Notes under the pieces: generated by a model
What the model saw: the letters and a program-made list of their open reading frames with translations, nothing else
Told to the model about the DNA's origin: nothing
Databases searched by the model: none
Shown here: positions 50,801-62,915 of the stretch, piece after piece
How positions within the stretch are numbered: position 1 is the first letter of the stretch
How the letters are laid out: each line of letters begins with the position of its first letter
Position numbers and translations under genes: made by a program
NCBI RefSeq assembly: GCF_008831285.2
Contig: NC_045149.1
Location: forward strand, 20,599,035-20,663,034
Reading direction: 5' to 3'
DNA: 64,000 nucleotides
From: Nymphaea colorata
Lineage: Eukaryota; Streptophyta; Magnoliopsida; Nymphaeales; Nymphaeaceae

Positions 50801-53800
50801 CCGTCATGACAACCAAGTTACAGCTATGATATATGGACGTGGTTCAGACCTTGTGATATATCCCATCACGACAAAGTTTATATCGTTCTAAGCAAGTGCA
50901 CCAATCTCCATGTCCAGGGGCGAACCACCACTCATCAGACGCCTGAAAAAAGTTAGCAACCCAAAGTTGAAAATGAGGTATGAAATGGGGAGAAAGAGAG
51001 CAAACTTACCAAATTAAAGGTGCAATACCGTAGAAAAGAAAACATATCCTACTTCACCTACCTCCATACAACAGATTTTGCAAATTAAGGAGCCATTACA
51101 AATTCTTTTGCATATATCATGAACCTTTCTCTTCTAAAGTTTAATACAATGATCGAGTCTAAAACTAATTCACCGAGTTTACTGTAAGGATTTACTGTAA
51201 GGACTTAATGAAATTGAACACCACATCCCTTTTGAGTTCAAAAGACCCTATGTGAAACTGAAGCAAATGTTCCTCCAAAGCGACCATTTATCCTTAAGAT
51301 TTCTTGACTGCAACGTGGTTATTTGTTGCCATAACCTTACAAGAATGAGCAATGGTTTACATGATGTTGACGGTGAAGAAAATGTTCTAGATTCCAATAT
51401 TATGAAGTCCTATTCCAACATCATCACAAACACAATATGTTATCTAAAACTGTTATTTAAGCAAGTAAAGAAAGCAAGCTTGCTGGACAAGATTCCAAGC
51501 ATGATCAGGTAAGGTGATCATACTAAACAGTATAGTGCCGGAAGCTGGCAAATCTTGAGATCATCTTGTGGATGCCTAGATGATAAGTATCAAAGTGGGC
51601 AAATCTTGGGAACATTTGGTAAATGTCTAGGACGAGAAATGACCTTCAAGCCTTCAGAAAGGATATGAGAATAGATAATAACTCTTGTTTGTAGGTATGT
51701 CCATCCAACTCTGCATATTGAATGCTATTTTTAAAGAAAAAATAACCCTCTGATGAATGATGATTATAAGAGGTTGATCTAGGGTGGAGCATGCACTCAA
51801 ATGTGGAACATGCTACAAGGAGACCTGAACCAAGGCACGATAGAGAAGGTTATATAACAAATTACAGAGGACTTCACAATTGACACGAACATAATGACAA
51901 ATATCTAAATGTTTTGAGAAGGTCATGTACCAGGAAACTGTTCAAGTCAGTGACACGGTGGTAACTATAATAAGAGGATCTATACATGACCCGCATTGGA
52001 ATGAATAAATTCGAGATAAAGTAGCATTACCATAGCAAACCATCTCTCTCACAGGCTCTTGTGAAGATATACTTGCTAGATTAACCACTCATTAGAAGCT
52101 GCTACAGATTAAGGACTGGAAAAAACATACTTGACATATAAAGAAAAGTAATTACATTTCCTTGCAGAATTAGATATTGGAATTACAAGTACAGAACCAA
52201 ATTCAAGCAGAAAAATATATATATACATTGTCTCCAACCTTTTTGTAGAGATTGGCATAAGCTTCCCACCACTTCCTCTGTAACTTGGATCTTCTGTCAA
52301 CCAGCACTTCAGAAGCACTCAGCCCAAAACCAACAGCCACGAGCAGTTCATTCCCATTGTTCTCCACACTGAAGATGACAAATGACATTTCTCTCTGTTA
52401 AGCCTAGGGAAAATGCAATAGAAGCAGGCAGAATTTAGCTGCCAAACCTGATAATCACAGCTGCAAGTAAATGGCTCCCATCTACCCTAAGGACTGGATG
52501 CCCAACCTTGACAGGATTCATCTTCTGATACCCCTCATTTTGAATGGCAGTCTCAGGATCTAGAGTTGCAATCTCAGATGAAGATGGACTTGCATCAGGA
52601 CTGTACAGGAAGGGTGCCCCTTTGCTTTCTGCTTCTTTGTAAAGCCAATGAGCAGCAAGTCCAAATTCTGCATATTCATGCATGCGCTGAACATGGGAGT
52701 AAGAAAAATTAGACAGCATAATGAAGAGAAACCTACCAAAGAACATCTTTTCTACAAAATGATTGATACCTGTGTTCTTATTTGTACTTCCAATGGAGAA
52801 CAATCTGGACCCTGTACAGCGGTATGGAGTGACTAGAACAAAAGCAAAGTGTTAGATGGTGGAAATAATTAAACCCTGCAATGCTCATAGAATTAAGGTG
52901 TATTTGCAATAAATAATTCGCCTCATGCATGGCTAATGGTGATATAGTGAATACAGAATAACTGTGTGTATACTTAAATATTTATCATGAACTTTCAGGA
53001 GATATATTTATTTCCATTTAGAACGCAAACATTCCTATTGATTAATACAATCTCTATTACAAATATCTTATACCAAGATATCAATTTTTGCTGTTTATGA
53101 ATGTGTATGTCATCATTTGATTGATAAAACGACCTGTATCCTATGAAGTCCATACCAGTCCTCATGGCATAACAATTACTTATCACATTTGAATACATTG
53201 ATCGATCCAACCAATTGGAAACAATTTTTACTTTCCCTTTCAGCAAGGCTATTCTAATCATAAATGAACAAAAAGATAAGCAACTACATATGCATGTAAG
53301 AAAGAAAGCATTAAATCATCACCTGATAACCACTTGGTTTTGGGTTCACAATATAATCATCAAATTCTCCATCTATTGGAGTCCACAGTCTGCATGATAA
53401 GTAAATAACAAATCCACTTCTTAACCAAATCTACTTCTTAGGATCCAAGCACAGGATGCATGCAACTGCAATTTCATGATATATCTATCTGAATATTTAC
53501 AATATCAGTTATCTCAATAAATATTAAGTCATCTCAGCAAGCATATATTTCTTCATATGCATGGGGGCATATGTTCACAAATAACTTTCTCAAGGAGATA
53601 GTAACATACTATAAAGGAAGAACAACAAATAAGCCTTTCTTGATATTTAACCAACACTAAAAAACATGAAAAAAATAAATACGAAGGAAAAAACTCAGTT
53701 CTATTACAAAATACTCCTTGCCACTTGTTGGGTGGGATAAATAGAATTGTAGAAGTGAAGAACATGTTATCACAATTTGAGATAATATTGCCATGTTGAC

Positions 53801-56800
53801 AAGCAGCAATAAGATGAGATTCTGAATATGCCAAAAAGAACAAATTTAGCTCAGTGATATCTGGAGAAGATACTAATGAAGCCTATGCAACTACTACCGT
53901 CAAATATTGGATTAGAATATATGCTTGCTTGTCCCACACACAAACATAAGCCGAGCAATTACATATTTCGTATGAGCTAGGAAACTTCAAGCATAATTCA
54001 TCCTGCAGTGAAGGATTTTTAAGAATGAAAATATGATGTTCATGACTTATTCACCAAAAGTTTCTTATTATCTAGAAAATCTGTTACCAACAAATTTGCT
54101 TCAAATGAACTTGATGAAGAATAATTCTATCTTTAAACTGAACTATAGAAATAAATAGGGTCGCGCCTGACCAAAAAGGGAGTCAGTTAAAGTTGTCCGA
54201 CTCCATTTTTGTCCAAAAATTATGGGTTTCAATTTTTCTTTTTATCAAGCAGCTTTCAACCGAACGAAGGCTGCTGTCCTGTAATGCTGGGTTTCAAACA
54301 ATCAGGGGAGTGAATCCCACGTCCAACGACTCCTCCAGCAGGAGGAGTCGTATGAACATGGGCAGTATTTCTTCGTTTTCTATCCATCTTCCTCTGGTTT
54401 TTTATGCTCAATTTAGTATTCTGATTTTTTTTTCTGTTGACTTGCCTATTTCTCGCTGGAAGCTTGTGCTGATTTATTTGCCCGATTTCATTTTTTGTGG
54501 ATTTGCCCAATTTCTGTGCTGTGTCCAGATTTTTATTTGTATTTTTTCTTGAATGTGAATGATGACTGAACATTTTATTTGGTCTACTGTTTGTTGTTAT
54601 TACCATGTCCTTCTGATTATCTCTTATTTTTTATTACATATATATATATATGTGTGTGTGTGTTATATCATTGTCACAAAAAACGTGTATGGGTATTATA
54701 TGGCGAAGAATTTCTCAGGTATAATACGGCAAAATTGTATATCTCGGGAATATAACGGGAAAATCTCGGCAAATTTTTAAAAATTTTAAAACATTTAATA
54801 AATCCTGAAAATTATAAAAAAACAAAAAATCATAAACAATATGAAAAATGCAAAAAACGAGTACAATATGCATTTTTTCACGTTTTTTTTTTCTGGCATT
54901 TTTTTAAAAAACACGTTTTTTGTGACATTGATATATATATATATATGGGTGGCCGTCTCCCTGCATGCAACCCATGTGACAGGCTTTAGGACATTAATTA
55001 TTACAAGGATCCTCGTCGAAGGACTTTCCCCATTTGTCTCAAGCTGGTTAAACTCCTCAATATCAAGTTGAAAGTCCCTGGCGTTTAACACACTGTCTTG
55101 TAAAAGCGCATAAAGGCAAAGCTTTCAAAGAACCAGTCTCCTTGAAGCTCTTTCCCTTTCCTGTTTTCGTCAGATATTTGGTGCATGCAATTCTGGACCA
55201 TGGTTAAATGAGTCTTAAGTTCTCTAATAATTTCATCTATTGTGTGAAGCTGAATGGCCACCACCGTTTAGAACAAACAGTTAGAATTGTATTATTGTAG
55301 CAACAGTGGCAGTTGTTCATAAACGGCATCAAAGGGCATCGTGCCAATGGCTGAATGGTAATAAGTTTGACAGGAATATTCAACCACAGGTAAATACCTT
55401 GGCCAATATGTGGTCTGCTCACCTGTGTACAATGAAGGTATGTTTCTAAGCATTAATGAACCAACTATACCACCTCACTGCATCTTCCAAACAGGGTGTC
55501 ACATCTACACACAGTGGAGCCAGTATTCCTACAAAATAGAAAATAGTACTCTGCATGGAATATCCAAGGAAGGAGAACTTTGCTGGAAACTCAAGGCAGC
55601 TCCAACTTGATTTGTCAGTTTGTCAAAGTCGATGTCTGGCCATTAAGATCACCTTATCTCCTACCTGAACTAACTAATTGTAAAATTGTCTAGCGATGAA
55701 TGGTCTGGTCAAAGAGGTTCACCAAGAAGTCTGTTAGGGCTCAAGTATCCTTGACATTGAACCCTTATTGCAATGATCAAGCTATCAATGACGGTGATCT
55801 GGAGTCTGGACCCTTCAAATAGCCGATGGTGAGTGTTCCAGCTGGCTGACGACAAATTGTTGTTCCAGCTTATTCTCCAAAGATCAAAATCAATCCTCCA
55901 TCATTCTCATCCGCTCATGCAAAGACTCTCTTTCCCAATTTTCCATGGCAGCCACAGTTTCCTCATTCCATTCATTTCTTCGTTGATCCCTTTTGTGCCA
56001 TCATTGTTCGAGGCCATAACTTGTGTTGACACCAAATGTTACCAACAGATTTTCTTAAAGTGATCTTGTCTTTTAAAAGTGAATTAAAGAATGGTTCAAA
56101 CAATGAGAAATAAAGAGAAAGACAAGAATTTTGGAATTCTTAGTTTTTAGCTTCCACTATGAACTAAAGGTATTTATCATCTCCATAGGCCCCAATCCAC
56201 TTAGTTTCTGAGATCGTTCCAGTTCCTTACATTATCTTTTTGTATTCCATTTATGGTCCGACTGGATCCACATGATGAATCCCAGCTTGTGTGTCCTCTT
56301 ATTCAGTTGGGGTTGCAACATGTATATCCAAATTCTTTTTAAAGAAAAGCTCATTTCCATTAATCCTGTTACTTTTTTTTTTCCATATGAATCTGAAAGT
56401 ATTCTTCAGTGGAGAAGCAAACACACACACACAAAGCGGCTTAAGAAAGAAAACAAGAAGTCATAAAATTCAATTATCACCTATGCACCATGTTGAGAAG
56501 ACTGTAGCAGCATTTTACAGCAGCACCATGAAGGGACCCATTTTTATCACCAACCACCACTCTCAGCGCACGTGCATCATAAACTTGCCTGATGCTCACA
56601 CCCTTCCGTTTCATCTACTAGAAGAAAGCAAAATGATGAGATGGAGTTGGCACAATAAAGGCACTGTTGTAATTCATTAACAATTAGCTAGGCTAAGAAA
56701 TAAGGACAATGTGTGATTTATGGTACATTAATATCCTTATCAGTTGCAAATATATTTTCATCTCAATTTTAGCTAGGAGCTAATAAGCATCATATTGCAC

Positions 56801-59800
56801 AGAGCCTTTCAACAGCAAACTTCTATAAAATTCACTGTTAAGTGTGTCTTTCAATAGCAAACTTCTCTAAAATTCGCTGTTACATGTTCTTCATCATCAG
56901 AAACATATTTTCCCTTCATGATTTAGGGTATGCAAGATTTCATGAACAGTTCTAGAAATTGCCCCTAATTTTGGAAGACTTAAAGATGAATGCCCCGTAG
57001 TTTTTGAAGTATGTACAGATATCTACTTAGCTGTTGACTTCCCCGAAAAGCCACCTGAGTTTAAGTAAATATCTCGCAACGGGCTATCAGCCTATCACCA
57101 TTAAGTCTTACACATAAATCATAAGTAATCTGCCTAAAAGATGCTTTGTAATTTTGTACCTCTAAATGGTTCCTTTTATTATTTTCCCCTTTAGTAGGTG
57201 AGTATTAAACATAGCTTTCAGTGTTCCATTTCTCATACACTTGAGCAAATATTAATCCCCTTTTCCCTTCACTGTATAGTTAATTTCATTTAACTAGTCC
57301 CCAATACTTCTTAAATTAATTCCTTTTCTCATGCTCTTGAGCGAGATTAATCCCTTTTTTCCCTTTACTGTACAGCTAATTTCATTTAAATAGTCTCCAA
57401 TATTTCTTAAATTTATTCTTTACCTTACATGCCTACCATACAAACTGGCTGTTTTCTAGTTTCTAGCTTGTGAGCACAAATTATTACCTGGAGAACCATT
57501 GGTAACTTTGAAATGGTTTGCAACTGAACTTAGACATTTATAGTGGACAATTCAAACCTTGCAGTAAATGCTGTACAAGCTTTTCAAGCGACTTGATAGG
57601 GTTACTTCCATGCCTGGAATATATCTGCAGAAGATAAAAGTTCCATCAGACAACAGATAAAACATAAGCACGAACTTTCCAAGCATATTTCCCAATTATT
57701 ATAAGATTAGTAATAAAGTACAGCTATGCCAAATGGATGGATAATAACATACGGAATTGATATAAACAACTCTTTCTCAAGAGCCTCTTCACAAATTAAA
57801 AGAGATGCAAGAGCAATCCCAGCATCAGAAACCACTTTTGGCGTTTCAGAAACTCCAGAAGTTCTGTTGACAGTAGTAGCAAATTGACTCCTTTTTCTTC
57901 GATCAAGCAACAAGTCAAATGGCAACACAGCTTGTAACAGATCCTGCAGAAATAAATGAAGTCAGATTGCTAATCAATAATAACAAAATAACTGTAATAA
58001 ATGTTTTTTATTATTATTTAGCCTGATCAATTCCCAACAGGAACTCTCGAACAGGTTACAAGGACTTATACCAAAACAGATCAGATTTGAAAACATGAAT
58101 GCTTTGGATTATTGCCTGAATACCATGGAGGCACAAAGTCAAGACACTGGCTTCAGCACCAAAACCAAGAATAGTGGAGTTGAAACTTGTAACAGAAATA
58201 AGGACCTTAAAGTCATCCTTAGATACAATTCTGTCAGTAAAATTAGAAACTAGGATTGTATTCTTCCTTGATTTATAACTTTAACAAATTCAAGTTCATG
58301 TAAATACTTGGGCAATTACCAAGAGAAACATCGTGTCATCAACTGCTTAACTAGTCTTGTTCAGAGTCGAGAAAAATAATTTTTGAACAGTAGTTACAAA
58401 ATTATTTAGTCTTCTCTTGGACAATTTAGAATACATCTAGTGGCATGTCTTCTCATGCAGCTGTTCGCAAAATTGTTTCATCCCTTTGGCTTTTACACTT
58501 GAGGTCCTGAGTGCTACAGAAGAAGAAAATTTTGGACTGGTCAAGGTAGTCTGAGTCCAAAACCGGATTAGCAGAAGTAAGCCCAAAATGGATGACACTT
58601 CCACATAAGGGTGAACAACGAGCCGAGCAACCTGAGCTCGGCTCGTTAAAGCTCGACTCGAAATTGAGTTCGAGCCAACTATTTTAATAACCTAGCCAAA
58701 CTCGAGCTCATTTTTTGACTCGTTTTTTAGTCGAGCCGAGTTTGAATTCACTGAACTCGAACGTTGTAAGCTCGACTCGGCTCGAGCAAAAGTAAAAGTT
58801 ATTCTGCTTTTTCCATTTCACGTTTCATGCCATCCCGTCCGTTCTCTCTCCTCTTCTTCTTCTTCTTTTTCTTCTTCTTCTTCAATGCTTCATCCAAGTG
58901 AAAAGTGTGTTCAATGCTTCATACAAATGCCCGTCACCACTGTTGCCCTTCTCATTTGTTGCTGCAAAGCTTGTCAAGGTATGCCTTTCTCTCCCTCTCT
59001 CAAACTCTAAGTCGAGGGCCGCTCTCATTCACTGGAGCAAGGGTTTCTTTCTTCAAAACCCTTGCTCCAACGAGCGAGGGTTTCAAAACACCCTTGTTCG
59101 CAGTGAGTGAGGGATCAAACCCCCGCTCAGCAAAACAAAGGGTTTCAAATCAATCTGAAACCCTCACTCAGCAAGCGGTTTCAGATCAATCAAAAACCCT
59201 CGCTCAGCAAGGGGTGGTGCTGGAGCAAGGGCTTTCAGGTTCATCAAACCCTCGTTCCAGCAAAGGATCTAAAACCTTCATTCAGCGCTAAACATGAGCT
59301 AGGGTTCTTTGAAAACCCAAAACTTAAAATCCAATATCTCTTCTGATGCCTCTTTTTCTGCAAATCCTCTGCTGTCATCTCTTCCATAGTGCAGCAGCAT
59401 GCTCGCTGCCATCTTTTGCCATAGTCGTACTGCAACACACCCATAAACGACAAGCTTATAAACGAGTTAAATCGAGCACTGACACACTTGATCGAGCCGA
59501 GCTTGAATTAACATTATATAACTTGATTCGAGATCAAGCCGAGCTCAAGTTGTGCAATATAGAACGCGAGCCAAGTTCGAGCCGACCAAGCTCAGGCTCG
59601 ACTCGGCTCGTGTTCACCCCTACTTCCACATATAAAACTTCTGAATGTTTGATGCCAAATCATTTTAAGCCAGTAAAAGATGCATACTTTTCTGAAGATG
59701 CAAAGGGAAGCAAGTAAAAGCTTTTATAGAGTTATCTCTGAGTTGTAAAGGATAACAAGTAAAGTTAGATAGAGGGCATACGTCATAAAACAAGCTATAG

Positions 59801-60037
59801 AAAACTTCACCAATGAACTGTTCCCATCAAGTGCAATATAAGCTAGTAAATCATAAACAGATCTCCCACAAAGCAAAAACCTTTAAAAATGAGAATGGCT
59901 TTCATTTAGAGAAAAAAAAAATGTGATAGCATACTGGTAGGAGGAAAAGGAAGATTTGTTACTCATTTGACCTGGAACATGATTGAAATCATTCAATTAG
60001 TCAACCATCATAGTTTGACAAAATTCTTCATAAAGTG

Positions 60038-60069
<32 letters not shown>

Positions 60070-62915
60070 AGTTTGATACAACTCCCAATACATCATTCAC
60101 TAGCAACTTACTGGAGACAATTTGAATAGAAGAGCTCACAGTACAAGTCAATCTTTTATCCAGATGAATTTCACAGTCCTAACTCCTAAGATACAATAAC
60201 TAGTGAAAAAGGATGATCCAGGACAAATAAATCTGTATTCATAAATCTAAAATCTAAATCATACTTTTTATAGAGATTTGTAATCTTACATAGAAAGAAG
60301 CAAAATCCGTTTTCCCATTTTTCCTTCCAAAGTTTGAGTGGTCAATGGACAATGGTAAGAAAAGCAGTTAAAACCCACACCAAACCAGCTCAGAATCAAT
60401 ATATGCAAGGTTCTAAATTAACCGGCAGCTCGCAACTGTAACCAAACATGCACATCACAGTCCTTTGGCACAACTAAAGATGTTACGAGGTCGGCGTTGG
60501 AAAAAACAAAACAACAAAAACAAAACAACTAAAATCACAGTCCTAGGTTATCTTGTTCATAGGAATCCGATCATTCTACAAAAACATGCTCGGCTACATC
60601 AAATGGAAAACTATTTTGTCATGCAACAGTAAACCATGGAATAAAGCAACAGTTCTACAGATAAAAGGTAAAAATTGAATACCTATAATCTAAGAAATTG
60701 CAAAGACCGGGAAGCAGTCACTGCATGAGATGCTTAGATGAATGCAAAAAAGTTTAATTATTACCAGAACTGTATGCACAAGTTTTTTCTGTTGAAGTGC
60801 ATTAACAAGAAGCACAGCAGACAGAATAGCCTCCCATATTAAGTGGCTGATTCAAATATTTAATAACTCTCACTTGTAGGCATATAAGAAAGAAAGCCCA
60901 TGGAAATTGATAACAAGCTGTTACCTTCATAGGTATTTCATCATCATCAGTTGCAACAGGCCTTTCTGTATGATTTTGAAGAACAATGTTGTCATTCAAA
61001 GGAACAAGGACACCAGTTGCAGAAGTCATTCTTCTAGAACTTCTTGGCCTATCACTTTGACTCCACATGGCAGCCAGCTCAGCTCGCATTTGCCGGAAAG
61101 TATGTGGCTACATATAGTAACAGAACAACATATTTTAAAGCATTGTACTACACTTAAGGCAGGAAAAAAAATCTAGGCTGATCACCTTTTGTCCATAAAT
61201 CCAAGAAAATGCAACTTCCTTTTTTCAGAAACCTAAACATAACGAAAAGGTCACCTGTTTCTCTTTTTGATTTTCGAAATTAGGAGTGATAAATAGCACC
61301 CCACTATATTCAAATTTTTGGGCATAGATATTTGCACTTTATTCAAATGCAGCCTACTATACAAAGTAGAATTTTGCAAGAAATAAGCTTTTCTAAGTCT
61401 GATTTCAAATTCAAGCAGCAATGGATCACCAACTTGAGATGAGCTGATCCCATGAAGTTATGCACTAAGCGAGAAGCCTTAGATCAGCAACATATTCTAC
61501 CACCATTTTCAGGTACAGGGTTATACACTTATACTGGTAAATGGGCTGCAAGATTGAAAAGAAAAAACAAAGAAAGAAAGAAAGAGTAAGAGAAAAAGAT
61601 CCATTGATTAGCACGCCGTTCCAGTAGGTCACTTCTGCAGTCAAAATTTAGAATCGCATGACTAAAGCTTCATTAACCAGTGTGATACAAAAACCACTTC
61701 AAAATTGAAATGTAAACATGCTGACCAACATGAAAGACACTTCATAATAGTCAGAAAACAGTCAGCACTTTTTCCTTTTTCCTACAAAAGATGAAGGGAA
61801 CAATAGGTCAACCTGGAGAACAGCAAATGATAGATCTTCCAGCTCTGCTTTTACAGCCCAAACACCCAATCTAGAGGCAAGAGAACACCATATGGCCAAT
61901 GTCTCCTCAGCAACAGCTCGAGCCTTGGAAAAAGGAAGTGCATAACTACAATAAAATACCATAAAGCATGACAACTGTCAACTTAGATGAATAATAGTTC
62001 TGCAAGTTATCAGCTGTGACATTACAAATTTCATAAAAATAATTATGTCACAGTCACACACATTCTTCAAGAAAATAACATGCATGCACAATAAATAAAG
62101 AAATAATCATGTACATAATCTCATGTACCATCATACAGCAACTCCATGATTAAAGGCAGTTCCTGTTAAGCAGCAACTTTGCATGGTTATAAATGATATA
62201 TAGCGATAGCATTTAAACATATCCTTAAAAAGCTCTCACATAACCAACTTTTCTTGGCCAAAAAATGAGTCTCAGCATTGAAATGCATCAGAAAGGCATT
62301 TATTGAAACTTAAAAACAGCAGAAATGAAGAAAATAAGAAAAACTATAAACAAGCAATTGATTAATACTGAGGCATGCAGTTCATTATTCCCCTTGTGTT
62401 TATCATCCAAAATTGTTCAAATCATCACCGCATAAATACAATCATTCTACCCAAAAAAAGAAAAAAAATTATGTAAATGGATGATGCAGTGTATCTGCAT
62501 AGCAATAACTATGGAATAAATGAATAAACCTGGAATCAAATTGGCCAATCCATATTGACAAGAAAATAGGATCACATTAGCTAATTGGCCTGCAGATGGG
62601 AATCTACAATCACATAATAAATTTTAACAAGATGACATCTAAGTCATTAATATTAACATGCCTTTTGAAACCAGAACTGATTCCCTTAGACTGAAGTTCC
62701 AGGTACCATATTGCAGAAATCAACAAGATGTATAAGTTCCATATTGGACAAATATCCATGCAGGTCTTCCCATTTAAATTTTAAACAAAACCAAGAAAAA
62801 GTATTGAGTAATTTCTTTACATTGTTCTCATGTTATGTAAACGATCTGCAAGTTTAATGAGGACCACACGAGGATCATCAACCATCCCTAAGAGCATAAC
62901 TCGTAAATTGTTTGC
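47864..62915 (-). CDS. RelA/SpoT homologue (RSH family), plastid (p)ppGpp synthetase/hydrolase, 5'-partial
   Basis: Plant RSH proteins make and degrade (p)ppGpp in plastids. Thirteen exons (high to low): 62821-62915, 61813-61945, 60925-61107, 57753-57943, 57558-57624, 56481-56614, 53323-53389, 52770-52832, 52448-52686, 52239-52368, 50850-50942, 48503-48700, 47864-48163; 630 codons plus TAG. Visible: the end of the HD hydrolase domain ([19 protein letters not shown]), [16 protein letters not shown], synthetase motifs [57 protein letters not shown] and AAHWLYKE, then [18 protein letters not shown] and a C-terminal TGS-like region ([31 protein letters not shown]). The HDxxED part and transit peptide lie beyond 62915 or outside the window. 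The synthetase region keeps the catalytic-looking D, K and E positions. It lacks RSH1's ACT domain and its HPK/MGDG-type sequence differs from RSH2/RSH3, so I leave the subgroup open. Confidence 0.92.
54638..54662. repeat. (TA)n(TG)n tract
   Basis: TA repeat running into TG repeat immediately left of the inverted-repeat element at 54669. Confidence 0.85.
54669..54930. mobile_element. inverted-repeat MITE, copy in an RSH intron
   Basis: Left end CATTGTCACAAAAAACGTGT and right end ACACGTTTTTTGTGACATTG form a 20-bp terminal inverted repeat with one mismatch. The interior (AATTTCTCAGGTATAATACG, ATATCTCGGGAATAT, AATCCTGAAAATTA) closely matches the copy at 279-605. The flanks are TA-rich so the target duplication cannot be fixed. 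Confidence 0.75.
54960..56045 (-). pseudogene. Ty3/gypsy retrotransposon relic, internally deleted
   Basis: On the minus strand, the 56017-55800 part starts at an ATG after a GTAACATTTGGTGTCAAC leader and reads a gag-like N-terminus with frame breaks ([13 protein letters not shown]). The 55620-54990 part shows an integrase C-terminal-like stretch ([34 protein letters not shown]). Protease, reverse transcriptase and most of gag are absent, and stops interrupt every frame. No LTR pair was found. It lies in the RSH intron between exons 53389 and 56481, oriented with the gene. Confidence 0.55.
56806..56895. repeat. 45-bp tandem duplication
   Basis: TTTCAACAGCAAACTTCTAT and TTTCAATAGCAAACTTCTCT, each followed by AAAATTC(A/G)CTGTTA. 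Intron DNA of the RSH gene. Confidence 0.75.
57232..57425. repeat. tandem duplication of about 100 bp
   Basis: The blocks CTTGAGC, ATTAATCCC, CCCTT(C/T)ACTGTA, TAATTTCATTTAA, TAGTC(C/T)CCAATA and TTCTTAAATT occur twice in the same order, starting near 57240 and 57340. RSH intron. Confidence 0.75.
58607..59621. mobile_element. 1015-bp TIR element with 10-bp target duplication
   Basis: The 10-mer ACTTCCACAT flanks it exactly at 58597-58606 and 59622-59631. Termini are AAGGGTGAAC at the left and GTTCACCCCT at the right. The subterminal regions are full of inverted GCTCGAGC/CGAGCCGAG motifs on both sides. The middle has a (CTT)n tract (about 58850-58883) and a run of degenerate repeats built on AACCCTCGCTCAGCAAGGG. 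Overlapping plus frames at 58905-59346 are repeat-driven and not taken as genes. A 9-10-bp duplication fits a Mutator-like origin. It lies in an RSH intron. Confidence 0.75.
59622..60924. other. RSH intron remainder; no further feature
   Basis: AT-rich intron with a (GT)n(TA)n tract near 60036-60069. Nothing else recognised. Confidence 0.6.

Noticed and set aside
58905-59346. 128- and 79-codon plus-strand frames
   Set aside because: Both translate the degenerate repeat array inside the TIR element; repetitive Ser/Gln/Lys text in two frames at once is a repeat effect.
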